From assembly GCA_959347315.1 (NCBI GenBank), contig OY365809.1:434001-498000 (forward strand): a stretch of DNA of 64,000 nucleotides, given 5' to 3'. The notes beneath the pieces were generated by a model that had not been told where the DNA came from, searched no databases, and was given only the letters and a program-made list of their open reading frames with translations. The DNA is from Bimastos eiseni (lineage: Eukaryota; Annelida; Clitellata; Crassiclitellata; Lumbricidae). Of this stretch, positions 1-12,972 are shown in pieces (within the stretch, counting starts at the first letter, position 1; each line of letters begins with the position of its first letter). The position numbers were made by a program, and so were the translations under genes.

Positions 1-1198
1 CATAGAATCAAGATGTAAATGCAAGGACTGAGCATGGTCACCCTGCATTTGTCAGGAATATCAAGCGACAATATCTCTGTGAGAGACTTGTCATAAACTG
101 AGAACTGCAATGACTCCAATTGAACTGAATGCAAAATATGAGGAAATCCAATGTTGCTCCAAGTCTTGAAATTGATGCCAAGTGCAGAGAGCAATGAAGC
201 AATGAATTTCAGATGCAGACAAACCAGACGATGACAAAAGATTCCTTACCGGCAGAAGTCAATACGATTGGCCTCTGCAAACACCCCACACACGACACCT
301 ACGCTTGAATGAGGGCAAAAGGTTATGACACGACCTAGATCCTCTCAGCAGTTAATTCCAGATACAAGTTCAACCTAAACCTAAATGAAAACAAATGCTA
401 ATGGCCGAATTAAGAAAACAACTAAATACAAAATCTTAAATTATGAAACCAACAAAATTTACGAAACAAAGAAGCGCCATTTCTCAACCATTTATAGACT
501 AGTGACGAAGTAGAAGATACAACCAGCAACCATCAAAAGATATCACTCGTCCGTGTCATTTGGAAACAATGAGGCTGAATTTCCTCAAAGCAGACCTCTA
601 CCATCATGGAAACAATATCAAGACATCGTCCAAGTCAAAACAACCGATCACGTGCAAAAAGAGAGACAAAACTAAAAGAAGAATTCTTACAGACTTCTCA
701 TCTGTCTGTCTGTCTGTCTGTCTGTCGGTCATTGGTCACGCTCACAGAGAGGCAGGAGAGAAGCAACAGAGTGAACACATCAACCGACCAGAAAGTGAAA
801 GGGGGAATCAGGTCGAGCGAGGGACGAAGGGAGGAGAGAGGGGAAGGGTATTGTTCAATACTACATTCACATGTCAAATTACAATCGAATCAATTGAATT
901 CAGTCCAACGCGCAACTCTTCTGTCCAATTGTCATCAGTTAATTTGGACAGCGACTCATCCCTTGGTCCCAGTGTCTATTCGGTATATTCAGTCTATTCG
1001 TCTTCTCTTTGATTCTCAGTAGAGGTCGACTGAATGAGACTTCAACAACACTTCTCAACATGTGACAGCAGACAATGATGAACTGCCGACCTCTCGTCTC
1101 AGAGGTCGTTAACCTTGGTAACATGTTACAACATCGACCACAAAAGACTTTCTCATCAGTCTCAGATAAATGCGAAATCAGAGTCTCGTTCGTCGACT
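1..1198. other. Non-coding left edge of window
   Basis: I see no convincing gene here. The stretch lies beyond the stop codon of the minus-strand zinc-finger gene, so its right part is probably that gene's 3' untranslated region and flank. A short perfect TCTG tract sits at 701-727. Overlapping open frames at 560-1022 are low-complexity readings through and around this tract and are not supported as genes. Confidence 0.5.
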
Positions 1199-4100
1199 TC
1201 AGTGCAACTTTTTGCGAGTCTTTGTGGCGACTTTTCTCCGTGTTTTCCTGTTGGACTTCTTGCGCTTCAAGGATCTCTTTCCGTCGATCGTTTCGTCCGC
1301 CTCCTCTTTCATCTGAGATTCTTTTAGGTCATTCGTCGGCAGAGTGTTGTCGGTCTCGCAGCCGACCTCGTCGACTTCTGACGGATCGTCGGTCGATGTG
1401 TCGGAGGCGTCACCGTCAAATGTCAGACCGTCGGGATCTGCGACTTCGACGATGTGCAGTTCGCATCTGTCGATGTCTTTGGCGCACGGGTCCAACTCTT
1501 CTGACGTCCGAGTTGGGTCGGCAACGCTGCTCTCGAGCAAGCTGTCGTGACTCGTTCCGTTGTCCAGGTCCTGCTCATCGCTCGGCTTCTCGGAGGAGCA
1601 GACGCCTCCTCCGCATGGCTTTGGTTGTTCCGCTTTTGACTCGCTCTTCTCCAGACCCGTTTCCACTTTTAAATTTCCTTCAGACATTTTTTCGGCTGGA
1701 AAAACGCCCTTCCCAGGATCGACGAGCTTTATAGGAGTCGCTTCCTTTGGCACTGGAGGAGGAGGAGGAGGATGAAGCCTGTTGGCCTCAGCGTGCTTCC
1801 TGTCCTCTTCCGCCGTCGTCTGCTGCTTGGCCTTCTTGGCCTTCTCCGAGAGTCCGGCCGCGTCCGGAGCGAAGCTGATGAGCTCCTCTAGGAGACCGGA
1901 CGTTCCGAGGAGTTGGCTGCTCTCCAGTTTGTTGACCTTGTGGATGAGGGTCATGTGACCTTTGAGAGTGATGATGTTGAAGTATTTGCGGTCACAGAAG
2001 GGGCAGAGCAGCTGCTTGTGGTTGAGTTCATCTGTCTTGACCCCCATCAGTTGGAGACAGACGGACAGCTGGTGCTGGCGACAGAACTTCTGAGAGGGAA
2101 ACTTCTCGCTGCAGTAAGGACAGAGGTACGAGTATTGGCGCAAGTACGTGAAGCGCTTGGAGTCGGCGTCAAAGCAAGGAGACGACTTGTGCTCCTTCTT
2201 CGATGCCTTTGTACTCAGGTCCTTCTTACAAGTAGAGCAAAGGTAGTTGACGATACACTGCATGAAGACGTTCTTGTACATGATGCCCTTTGCCGTGCGC
2301 CGTGACGACGACCCGCTCGTGCCTGCAGCAGGACTTGACTGATTGGGAGCGGCAGAGGATGCGGAAGGAGCGGGAGCGGCCGGAGAGGGCGGTTGACCGG
2401 CGGATGCGGGAGCAGAGGCCCCTTCGGGAGTGAAATTTGACGAAGGAGGCGAACATCCCCCAAGGACAATGGAACAGGCGAGGTCTAGCAGCGCCTGAGA
2501 GTCGGCGCCAGATTCCCCGTTGGCAGAGGCCGACGTCCCATTGTTGGTGCCGTTCCTCTCTCCCACTTTTATCTTCTGACTCGCTTCGGTTGTCTCCTGA
2601 CCTGAAACGGAGAAGACCCCACTCACGGCGCCCCCTTCGTCCTGCGCCACGGATGACCCCGTGACACCCACACCTCCTCCTCCTCGTGCCTCATTCACCT
2701 GGTAACAGTTCCACGTTCCGAGCAGCTGCCCGTCGAGACCGACCCCGTACTCTGCCAGGCGTGACACCACCTGTGGCTCCTCCCCACCCGGCCCCGACCG
2801 GGCACCAGACAGCCGACGACCTACCCCATCAGAGGAGGAGGAGGACTCGAGGAGCGGCCCCTGACCCTGGGCCAGCGCCTGTCTTCCGTGCTGGAGACAG
2901 ACGTGTCTGCGGAGGAAGGCTGCCGAGAGGAACGCCTTGCAGCAGAGTAGGCAGCGGTAGAGACGAGATTCGTCCGTCTGTTCGTCAACGGTGCTTCCAC
3001 AGAGATAGAGGACGTGATGCCACATGATGTGTTTCTCACGGTAACGGATGCTGCATTTGAGGCAGCAGCAGAACGAGTTGCGTGAGATGCTCGACCCTCC
3101 GTGATCGCTCGACCGGATGTGCTCGGCCGTCGCTGACTGACTGGCGAATGTTAGCAGACAGAGGTCGCACTGGTACTCGCTGAACTCGTACATGTAGACC
3201 CCGTTGTACAGGACCTCCTTGCCGCACTGGTCGTCCTCTGAGGCGTCCACCCCGGACGACGCAGGAGGGGCGGTGGCGACGGAGAAGGACGTTCCGTCGG
3301 ACATCCGGATGACTTCGACCCCTGTCGTAGCCTCTGAGGTCATCGCAGGGTCATAGATGAATGACGACCTGTTCTCTCCGTTCTGCATCAGTTGCTGCAT
3401 CAGGTTCGACGCTTCAACCTCAGCCGGACTCTGTGATGCAAATGGAACTATCTCGTTTCCTGCCTCCATCATCCCTCCCACGTCTCCCTCTCCATTGGCC
3501 TCGGTTGCCGTGGTGAGTGCGTCTGGAGTGCAATCGCTCCCGGCTCCCCCCATCGCGTCCCAGATGGGAGCATCCGACCGGAACGTGCTAGACAGCTCGT
3601 CGTCCGTGACGGCGTCTGCGACACCAGACTCGGATCGACCGGTGCACGTGACGATGTGAGCGGTCAACCACGAACAGTCCGGAACAATCTCTCCGCATCC
3701 GTCGCAGACGCACTGAACGACCTTCTCTTCCGCAGCCATGACCCCTTCCTCTTTGACGACCATGTCCTCCACGTCCCTCTCGTCCTCTTCTGGTTTTACC
3801 CTCTCTATGAGATGCGACGGGGCGCGACTCGCCTCTGCGACGTTCCGTAGAGTAGAACAGAAGATGAGTTCCTCTTTGAAGGCAAGAGATGCAGAACCGG
3901 TTGTGTCTTCCTCTTTGAAGGTCAGTGGAGCGGAAAGAGTGATCGGAAGGTCTTTGGTTGTGAGAGGAGAAGTGGAGCCGGGGGGTGCTTCTCCCTCATA
4001 GGAAATGTCGTTCTCTGTCGGTTGGTTCTCATCATTTGTTTGCGTCCTGACTCGATTCAGTCGAATGAAACAGTTTCTTAGTTTGACTCCATTTGGAACG

Positions 4101-4328
4101 ACGCAGACTTTTGCCTTAGATGCTGCTGCGACTGCGTCGCTTTCGCTCACGGATCGCTTTCCGGTCTCATCCGGACAGAGTTTGGAGAAGGAAGAGGAGG
4201 AGTATTTGTAGCGAAAGCAGAACGTGTTGCGAGTGACGACACGACTGCGTTGCAAACGATGATCCTTTGGTCTTAACATTCTCTCCTCGCATGAACCGAC
4301 ATCTCTCGTCGTGAGATGTGATTCTGCC

Positions 4329-4361
<33 letters not shown>

Positions 4362-5362
4362 GCGCCTGCTGGGTCTGCATCTCTCTCTCCTCCTCCTCTG
4401 CTCTTTGTTCGACTGATGCTCACTGCTCTTCGCTTTCGACACGGCTCTGAGACGAGTAGTGATGATGACATCATTTCAGCAGAGGCCGATCTCTTCTTAG
4501 AGAAAGCAGACGATGATCCTTCCAACGCCGTCACTTCCTCTGTGATGCTTGTTACGTCCTCCTCCTCAGCGCTTGCGATGTTCAGAGGATTTGAGGCCTC
4601 ATCGTCGTCGTCGCTCTCGATCGCAGGCCATGCTCTCGATCCCTTCCACGGTTCGTGCAGTCGGATCGAACCGAAGCCGTTGTTGTCGACGGATCCATTC
4701 GATGCGACGTATTCCGACCGGAAACTGTCTCGGTTGGACGACTCCACCATGACTTCGGTCGAGGTCGAGTCTGGCATGTCGGTCGTGACGTCGACCCTGC
4801 ATCCGCTGACCGTCGTCAGATCTCTTTCGTGCGTCCTGACCACTGGCCAGAGAGACGCGCTGACTGCCGATGAAGCGTCTCCTGCGCTCCACGGTTTCTT
4901 TCCTTCGATGAAAGCGGAAGAGGTGGAGCAGTCGAATGAATTGACGACACTGCACCACCGTCTGTCGCTTGTCGTCTGTCTTGTCTGGTTGCCATCCACA
5001 AGTGTCGCTCCTCCTCTCAGCCATGCAGCGGTGTCTCCGATGACGCCAGAGCTGAAGCCACACTGTGATAGTCCGATCGTAGGACTCCCAAACGTGTTGT
5101 TCGAGGGCTCGTAACAATATCCAGCGTTGAACAAGAGATCGGTGATCAACGGTTTCAGCTTTGTCCATCCGAGATCGACGTTCAGATCGACCGAACGGAA
5201 GAGGTTGACCGTGTGGAGGAGGTCAATCAAGACGTCACTGCTGACTGGAATAGACGACGTAACCTGTGCAGCCGTGGCATCCAACACCCTACTGTAACCG
5301 ATCTCCAAGGCGAAGTAGCGTTGGTCTGTTGGGTTGACGTATAGTGCGGACAGAAGACAGGC
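1199..5362 (-). CDS. Giant terminal exon of the zinc-finger gene (1387 codons)
   Basis: This exon starts at a TTTATGTCAG acceptor and runs open to TGA at 1201-1199. Positions below are residues counted from 5404 on the same frame. The first part is helical (about 15-170), followed by a Ser/Thr-rich and acidic linker with an Asp run near residue 350 encoded by a GAT tract. C2H2-type or related fingers lie near residues 560 (CDGCGEIVP), 741 (YQCDLCLLTF), 775 (FCCCLKCSIRY), 815 (YRCLLCCKAF), 1055 (YLCSTCKKDL), 1093 (YLCPYCSEKF) and 1132 (LLCPFCDRKYF). The last two look most canonical; the fingers near 560 and 1055 have irregular spacing or a Cys in place of the last His. A Pro/Glu/Lys-rich tail ends in a strongly basic Lys/Arg segment that could act in nuclear import. 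The open frames on the opposite strand are shadows. Confidence 0.75.
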
Positions 5363-8300
5363 CTGACATAAACAGAGAGAAATTCCATTCAATATTGAAA
5401 ACAACAGACTCTAAAAATGTTTAAAAACATAGAATTAAATTTTGACAAATTTGAGAAACTTCTGCTCTTAAATTCTGCATCTTTAAACCCTTTTCTATCC
5501 TGTCATTTATAAAAACAGATTTGACATCATCGTCGTCGTCGTCATCGTCATCATCATCATCATCATCATTGGCCAACAAATCCCAGTGGCAGAACATTCT
5601 CTTAAGTACCATCTCAGTTATATCCGATTGCGATTGCAAGTAACTGATTGCAAGTATCTGATTGCAAGTAACTATAAAAGCCTCTAGCTTTCCTAATGCG
5701 TCGACTGATGATAAATGTATGAGCACAAGAATTTTCACCAAGTAGATCTGTCTGTGAGTTTCGTAGTACATCTGTCCCACGAGATCCAGGGTCTGTGTCA
5801 ATTTCTCCCTGCTGGTGCAATCTCCCATCTCTCCTCCCTCTCCAGCAGCCAGGTGACGCAGCTGCTTGAGTGCTCGAAGCGCCAGATCAGAACAGAGTGC
5901 GAGGAACCTTGTTCCAAACTAAACAAGACAAAAACCACATCTCGACTCAATAATAAGCCATCATATAAATTTATTTTGTGGCATGGCACACGTTTTCACC
6001 ATTTACGGTAACTACGATTTAACTTGTAGGTGGCGTATGGCAGCAACATTTAAACTGCGAGTTAACTCGTATGTGGCTGTTAATGTGTTAAAGATTGTCG
6101 TCTGCATTACAGAGAATAAGGAGCACAGCGTACAAATATAACATTTATAGCACCACTTGTATGGGACGTCTATCTCCAATATAGATCTACGTGGAGACAC
6201 GTCTGTGCGTAAAAGAGATTGGTGCTCCATGTTGAGAAGTTCCTAAAACTGACTACGAAAATACCAAAACTCACTACGAAAAATACCAAAACTCACTACG
6301 TAAAATACCAAAGCTCACAACTTAATATACTAAAACTCACTAAGTAATATACCAAGCTCACTACGTAAAATACCAAAACTCACTACGTAAAATACCAAAG
6401 CTCACTACGTAAAATACCAAAGCTCACTACGTAAAATACCAATGCTCACTACGTAAAATACCAAAGCTCACTACGTAAAAAACCAAAGCTCACTACGTAA
6501 AATACCAAAGCTCACCACGTAAAATACCAAAGCTCACTATGTAAAATACCAAAGCTCACTACAAAAAAATACCAAAACTCACTACGTAAATACCAAAACT
6601 CACTACGTAAAATACCAAAGCTCACTACGAAAAATACCAAAGCTCACTACGTAAAATACCAAAGCTCACTACGTAAAATACCAAAGCTCACTACGTAAAA
6701 TACCAAAGCTCACTACGTAAAATACCAAAGCTCACTACGTAAAAAACCAATGCTCACTACGTAAAATACCAAAGCTCACTACGTAAAATACCAAAACTCA
6801 CTATGTAAAATACCAAAGCTCACTACGTAAAATACCAAAGCTCACTACGTAAAATACCAAAGCTCACTACGTAAAATACCAAAGCTCACTACGTAATATA
6901 CCAAGCTCACTACGTAAAATACCAAAACTCACTACGTAAAATACCAAAGCTCACTACGTAAAATACCAAAGCTCACTACGTAAAATACCAATGCTCACTA
7001 CGTAAAATACCAAAGCTCACTACGTAAAAAACCAAAGCTCACTACGTAAAATACCAAAGCTCACCACGTAAAATACCAAAGCTCACTATGTAAAATACCA
7101 AAGCTCACTACAAAAAAATACCAAAACTCACTACGTAAATACCAAAACTCACTACGTAAAATACCAAAGCTCACTACGAAAAATACCAAAGCTCACTACG
7201 TAAAATACCAAAGCTCACTACGTAAAATACCAAAGCTCACTACGTAAAATACCAAAGCTCACTACGTAAAATACCAAAGCTCACTACGTAAAAAACCAAT
7301 GCTCACTACGTAAAATACCAAAGCTCACTACGTAAAATACCAAAACTCACTATGTAAAATACCAAAGCTCACTACGTAAAATACCAAAGCTCACTACGTA
7401 AAATACCAAAGCTCACTACGTAAAATACCAAAGCTCACTACGTAAAATACCAAAGCTCACTACGTAAAATACCAAAGCTCACTACGTAAAAAACCAATGC
7501 TCACTACGTAAAATACCAAAGCTCACTACGTAAAATACCAAAACTCACTATGTAAAATACCAAAGCTCACTACGTAAAATACCAAAGCTCACTACGTAAA
7601 ATACCAAAGCTCACTACGTAAAATACCAAAGCTCACTACGTAAAAAACCAATGCTCACTACGTAAAATACCAAAGCTCACTACGTAAAATACCAAAACTC
7701 ACTATGTAAAATACCAAAGCTCACTACAAAAAAATACCAAAACTCACTACGTACAATACCAAAACTCACTACGTAAAATACCAAAGCTCACTACGAAAAA
7801 TACCAAAACTCACTACGTAAAATACCAAAACTCACTACGTAAAATACCAAAAGTCACTACGTAAAATACCAAAACTCACTACGTAAAATACTAAATAAGC
7901 AACTTAATCAACTTTATCAAATTACCACCTAAGCATGAACTGGTTATTAATTCTAGGATACTATTATTGATCACTGTCATTCATTTCTGCCTTACTGTCA
8001 GACTGTGTTATTTCTAAATAAACGAATATCTCATCTCATCTCTAATAACTGTAAGCAAATTTTAAACTATGAATTACTTCAGCTGTTCATTTCTTCACAT
8101 TAACTAATCCCACGAAAAACAAAGATCATGAGACCTAGACAGACAGAGCCAGATGCAAGGTCCCACTTAGGAGGCTGTCTATACAACTGCCTGTCTTCTG
8201 TCAGAATCATTGAGAGTGCCATTCGAATAAAACATTTTAATCATCTTCTTGTTACTAACTCTCTTCAGAAGACTGCGTAGAAAGATGACCAAGTGGTCCA

Positions 8301-11300
8301 CGCTCTCAACAAGTGCCACCATCTTATTCACGTTCTCCAGAATTGCGCTGGTGCCCTGATCTTTCTCCTCTTGAACTGACAGCCAACTGTCCAGTAACTC
8401 CTAAAAAACCATAGACTAGCATTTATTTATATAGCCCCACTAGATTGGAAAACTCCCACTGGTGCGTAACTACAGAGAATTATCATCTGTCTAAATGGTT
8501 GTCAAAGAGGAAATGAAGCCAACAATGAAAGTGATTCTCAAAGAGGAGAGTTTTACATGCTGTTACATATGATAATGTTGGTGTAACCATTGAAAAGCAG
8601 CTGATTATAATTATCATTGTAATGCGTCGGTCTCAATCAGAAGGCACTTGTAACTATGGAAGTACAGAGACAATCGCTATTGCCTCATAAATGATAGCCA
8701 TGTAATATAACACATCGCAAAGTAATGATTAAAACTGCTTCATTAAAATTCTTAATGTTACAAAAAAGAAAAATTGAAAATTTCTGCAAATAAGCTATAG
8801 GGGAAAAGAGTTCAGAAGCTGGACATAAAGTATCTACTCAAATCAAAGATCTAATGCAATTGCAATTAGTGATTTTAACTGCACTAGTGTTTAGAGCAGT
8901 AAGCATCAAAATCTGTTTGTAGAAGTACTGCTGAGATCTGAACACAGTTGAGACCTTAACAGCAGAGACCTGAACACAGTTGACACTTGTGATGACTAAC
9001 CTCTGTGCAGTTGTAGTGAGTTGGGTTGAGTAAGTTCTGAAGGAGAAATATCTCGGACGCAATCTGGACGAGCGATACTTTGTATGAACCAGATTGCATG
9101 ATCTGGATGACTTGCTTAGCAGTGCAGCAAGACACCTCACAACACTAAATCATACAAAAATAAATTTTCAAATCCTTTAGACTAAATCTTCTCTCGCTGT
9201 CAACATTTACCTTTTGTAAAGCTGCCACTTGTCGGCTTGAAATCAAACTAAAATTAGTAGTGTTTTTTTTACCCAAGGTACATATGAACCCTCGGAATTA
9301 AAAAAATTGGGAGGGGCGTTGTTCTGGAATGGCTAGTCTGCACAGATGATTTTATTGATGAAAAAAGTGCTACAAAAAGCGACTGCAAAGCGCTTGACAA
9401 CCATTGACAAGCAATGATAGAGGAAGGTAGTCTCTCTTTTGTCACCTGATACCTGGGTAAGCCTCTGAAACCTGAACATTATTGTTTTTATTATTATTAT
9501 TATTACTATTATTATACTTATTATTATAATTATTATTATTATTGTTATTATTATTACAATCACTATTATAAGACATCCTCAGAAGTAAGGCTGTCAACGG
9601 GTACCCGGGTACCCGCTCGAGGCTGACTACCTGGGTAATGAAATCAGTTTTCAGATAACCAAAATTCCATAAAAATTAGCGATTTTACCCGAACATATGC
9701 CATAAATATTTTGTTGGTCATATTGACTGACTTCTCGGGCAATGAAAGTGATTCTCGGGTGCCCGACATTCCGCAAAAATGCGCAATTCTCTACATTTCC
9801 TAACAAAACATCTGCGCGGTCAGGTACACGTCCGCACAGACGGGTACCCGGGTCGTGATTTGAAAATTTTTTTAACAGCCTTACTCAGAAGAAACTGTCT
9901 AAATAATACAAACATTGAAGAATTGTCTTAACAAAAGAATCGTTGATGATAATTGGATTCTGTTAAAAATATCTCCTGTGTTGACCTGTCGATGAAAGTC
10001 TTCGCGATTTCCAATGTCGTCAAGGTGACGCAGTCGTGTGGCAACCGTAGACACGTCGTCCTGCCCTCCCCCATCGCCATGGATACACCATACCCCTCCC
10101 CTCTCGTCATCAACCATGTCCACCTGGATATGTAAGATATTGGCCGGAGATTCTGCAGTTGTCGTCACATAAGCTGGATCAACACAAGAGATATAGACAT
10201 GATAACCTATCTAATACCGAAACCACTAAAGTGCTATTATCTTAAAGCACATTACAGTAATCTAGTCTAAGCTGGAAACTTATTGTGTGACCTCATCCTT
10301 ATTTGAATGAGTTAAAATCAAATCTAAAATGAAAATCAAAATACATAGAAGAGATCTCAGAGATTTATAGAACGGCAACTGATGTTAAACCAGAAGCAAC
10401 AGTAATGTTTGATTACATTACATTAGAAGAGATATTGAGGCATAGATCTACCGGTAGGACCTCTTTTACAATCGACCATGGCCAGGGTGCAACATAGAAG
10501 TTGACAAATGCCCAAATGTCAGAGGACAATGTTTGTCATCTCTAGAGGACATCATCTCCTTATTTAACCATAACCATACCCAGTTTTTATTGTTTCACCA
10601 TCATTATACAAATGTAGGTGGTAACAAATTCTCTGTGAACAAAATAATTTATATAATTTATACATCATTGTTAATTTAGTTATGAACTAATAGCATCAGA
10701 GTAAGAATTAACATTTTTTTATTAAACCATCTGATGTTACACAGAGTAATAAATAAACAATAATGGAAAAACCCTTAAGGGACCGAGATCCCGCTGGCAG
10801 GGTCACCCAATTACGGAGATGAAATTATGAAGTGGTAGATGACGTATTGAGCATTCAGGTATTGAGCATACTAGAACCTTATACCCTACATAGGGCAGTG
10901 CAATAACAAGCTACTTCTCCTATGGTCTAAATCCCATAGAGGCAGCACTTTTGAGGGAAGATGCTCATGTCCTTTCATATGCAATTGATGGACCCGCAAA
11001 TGGCCGATGATCCTGCAAATGAGACAAGTGCTTCTCGTCTGGGTAATCTTCAGCCTTTGATGCCTACTTCCTTTGTTGAATCCTTCTAATACTGAGATCA
11101 TTCTCAAAGGTACAAAAGCCAACAACTCCACACATTTCACTGTTTCACGTCTGTTTGGTTGAGCAGATTGCTTGTTCATCATACGTAGTATCTGCCTGCA
11201 TCATTTCATTTCCTATCTTCAGACCATTTGCAAATCAGTTCAAACATTCTGTAGAATCAGCTTTCCAATCCAATTCCAAATCACAGCTGATGACATTGGG

Positions 11301-11756
11301 AATGCTTAGGATCAAAACCAGAAGGTCAAAACATGGATATGTGGAGTGAACCATTTAATGTGTCCTCCTCCTCCTCCTCTGTCCTCTTTTTCCACTTTCT
11401 GAGTCCTTCTTTGGTTACCCATGTATCTGGCCATCCTAGATAGAACAAGAGAGAGCGAGAGACTGACTGTTTAAAAATAAATGAGTCTTTAAATTCCATT
11501 AAACAGCAATATCCCTATCCTCTTGATTACGAAATACATCGTTTAAAAATGATTTCATTAGCTGCTTGTCAAGCAACTGATCACTGCGATAATGATGTTA
11601 AAGAAGTTCTCATGTGAGATGCGATTTCATTGACTGGAATCTGTTTCTGACCTGGTTCTTCGTTGGCGTCTTCCCCTCCCTCCATTGAACTGCTGACCAA
11701 GAAGGGAAGATTCCGCCACGGAGAAAGCGTTGCTGCCTCCAGGGCAGAAGTTGTCA
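1199..11756 (-). CDS. Multi-exon C2H2 zinc-finger protein, RLF/ZNF292-like (5' end not found)
   Basis: Probable nuclear DNA-binding transcription regulator. I assembled six exons on the minus strand: 11756-11652, 10152-9986, 9135-9001, 8400-8260, 5918-5673 and 5362-1199. All have AG acceptors and GT donors and join in one frame, giving 1651 codons plus stop. The first five exons encode an acidic then helical, leucine-rich region with no zinc fingers, including ELLDSWLSVQEEKDQG and FLALCSDLALRALKQL. The last exon encodes all the fingers. A helical N-terminus followed by one giant finger exon is the known architecture of the RLF/ZNF292/ZNF654 group, so I infer that kinship; a different large C2H2 family is possible. 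The donor at 5673 (ATA|GTTACT) is weak, and one at about 5694 (TCA|GTCGAC) is an alternative. The first listed exon begins two bases into a codon, so at least one upstream coding exon exists. Introns hold a 22-bp satellite, an ATC/GTC tract (5526-5570) and a hAT MITE. Confidence 0.6.
6246..7893. repeat. 22-bp tandem repeat array (about 75 copies)
   Basis: The monomer is CAAAGCTCACTACGTAAAATAC with recurrent variants: AAAACTC for AAAGCTC, CCAATGC for CCAAAGC, TATG for TACG, and slippage in the A run. Segment 6345-6893 and segment 6894-7442 start with the same rare TAATATACCAAGC monomer and carry the same order of variants, so a block of about 549 bp (25 monomers) has been duplicated in tandem. 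The array lies in the intron between zinc-finger-gene exons 8400-8260 and 5918-5673. No open reading frame of note crosses it. Confidence 0.95.
9481..9560. repeat. ATT/ATA microsatellite
   Basis: Imperfect ATT repeat with scattered substitutions in an intron of the zinc-finger gene, just left of the 9586-9883 MITE. It generates a spurious Ile-rich frame on the minus strand. Confidence 0.85.
9586..9883. mobile_element. hAT-like MITE, 298 bp, intact 8-bp target duplication
   Basis: The element begins TAAGGCTGT and ends ACAGCCTTA (inverted termini), and is flanked on both sides by CTCAGAAG (9578-9585 and 9884-9891). Subterminal GGGTACCCGGGTACCC palindromes occur near both ends. An 8-bp duplication with a T/CA-G-rich terminus is the hallmark of hAT elements. 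At 298 bp it cannot encode a transposase, so it is non-autonomous. It sits about 100 bp from the zinc-finger-gene exon at 9986-10152, within the intron on its 3' side. Confidence 0.9.
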
Positions 11757-12329
11757 CCTAAACCCTGAAACAGAACAATTACATCCAATCAATCACTGTC
11801 AGTTTCCCCCAAGGCCACCGACAGAAATTCCGAGCCCCTAGCCAGGGCAATCACATACCTCTAAACTATCTTTAGGCTCAATGAGAAAACTGAGTACCAT
11901 AAAATCATCAGGCCCCTGGCAATTAGCCAACCCTGACAGGGCACAACCAGAACATTTTTCTGGGGTGTTCAAATTGTAAACACCAAAGGCGTAAAGCAGC
12001 GCACTAAAAGCACCCCTACTCCCCCTCCAAAAAGTAAAACTTTTGAATTTGATCAATTGTGTAGGTCAACTTTTTTATCCTGGGGTCTCAAGCACCCATC
12101 AGCACTCCTAGTTGTGCCCCTGCTCCTAGACTCCCAGTTGAGGCAGGCTAGGGGTTCCTCAAGTAATTCTTATAATTACTGCAAAATATTAATAGAGAGA
12201 AATATTAGCAGCTCAGATGAAAGCAGAAAAATCCACTAAAATCAAAATAAAACTGACGTCCATCATGTAAAATATTTCTTAAGAATCACTGCTTCATGAT
12301 ATCTACAGAGAGGCAAGTAAGTAAGTAAG
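11757..12329. other. No gene recognised
   Basis: AT-rich DNA between the most upstream zinc-finger-gene exon I could place and a MITE. It should be intronic if the 13.3-13.5 kb candidate exon belongs to the gene. A TAAG/GTAA tetranucleotide tract at its right edge is the insertion target of the 12330 element. Confidence 0.4.
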
Positions 12330-12972
12330 TAGGGCATAACCGGAAATTGCCTCAACATTCGCCTTGGCCGAATATTGGACTATTTGGAAGCATTCGCCTC
12401 AGCAAATACTACACCCGCAAATAGCTAAAAATAACTTTTTTCAAAAAAATAATTTTTTTTTCATCAAATAAACTTAGGACTAACGGACTTACTTATTAGT
12501 TATTGATTAATTAAACAAGAACTTAATATTCCACTGAATTTTCTTTAAATAAGGATGTTAATTTATATATTTTAATTTCTTTTGGTTGCATTCCCCTGGT
12601 GGCAACCAAATCAGTAATTTTCCCACTTGAATTGGCTCCACCCACTTTTCAGTAAACATTAGAGAGTAAAGATGTCGTTGATAACATCATATTTCAAATT
12701 TTATGACAAGGTTTTAAATTTTTTCACAAATAAAGTTATTAAATCATAAATATATTGTTATAGCCTAGTGTGCAACGATATGCTATATGAAGGATATTGC
12801 CATAGACTCTGCATTATTCTCCGTAGCTGTGCACGTGACAGGTTAACTACGCTTTGCCTACGGATGGTCAGATTTGCCACTACTATTCGGTTCGTACCTG
12901 AATCCGGCAAATAGTTCATCCAAATACTCGGATTCGGTACTCGGTGGAAATTGTCTACTCGGTTATGCCCTA
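12330..12972. mobile_element. hAT-like non-autonomous transposon, family A copy 1 (643 bp)
   Basis: Inverted termini TAGGGCATAACCG and CGGTTATGCCCTA. The flanks are TAAGTAAG on both sides (12322-12329 and 12973-12980), consistent with an 8-bp duplication, although the target is itself a TAAG repeat. The interior is AT-rich and non-coding. A second, longer copy in opposite orientation lies at 21009-21880 in this window. Shared blocks include the subterminal CATTCGCC-rich segment at one end and a segment rich in CGGATTCGG/GTACTCGG at the other. Confidence 0.9.

Noticed and set aside
4311..5114. 267-codon plus-strand frame opposite the zinc-finger exon
   Set aside because: Antisense shadow of a real coding exon whose zinc fingers and splice phase support the minus strand.
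6246..7893. CRISPR-like array
   Set aside because: The 22-bp units are contiguous with no unique spacers, in a eukaryotic intron: an ordinary satellite.
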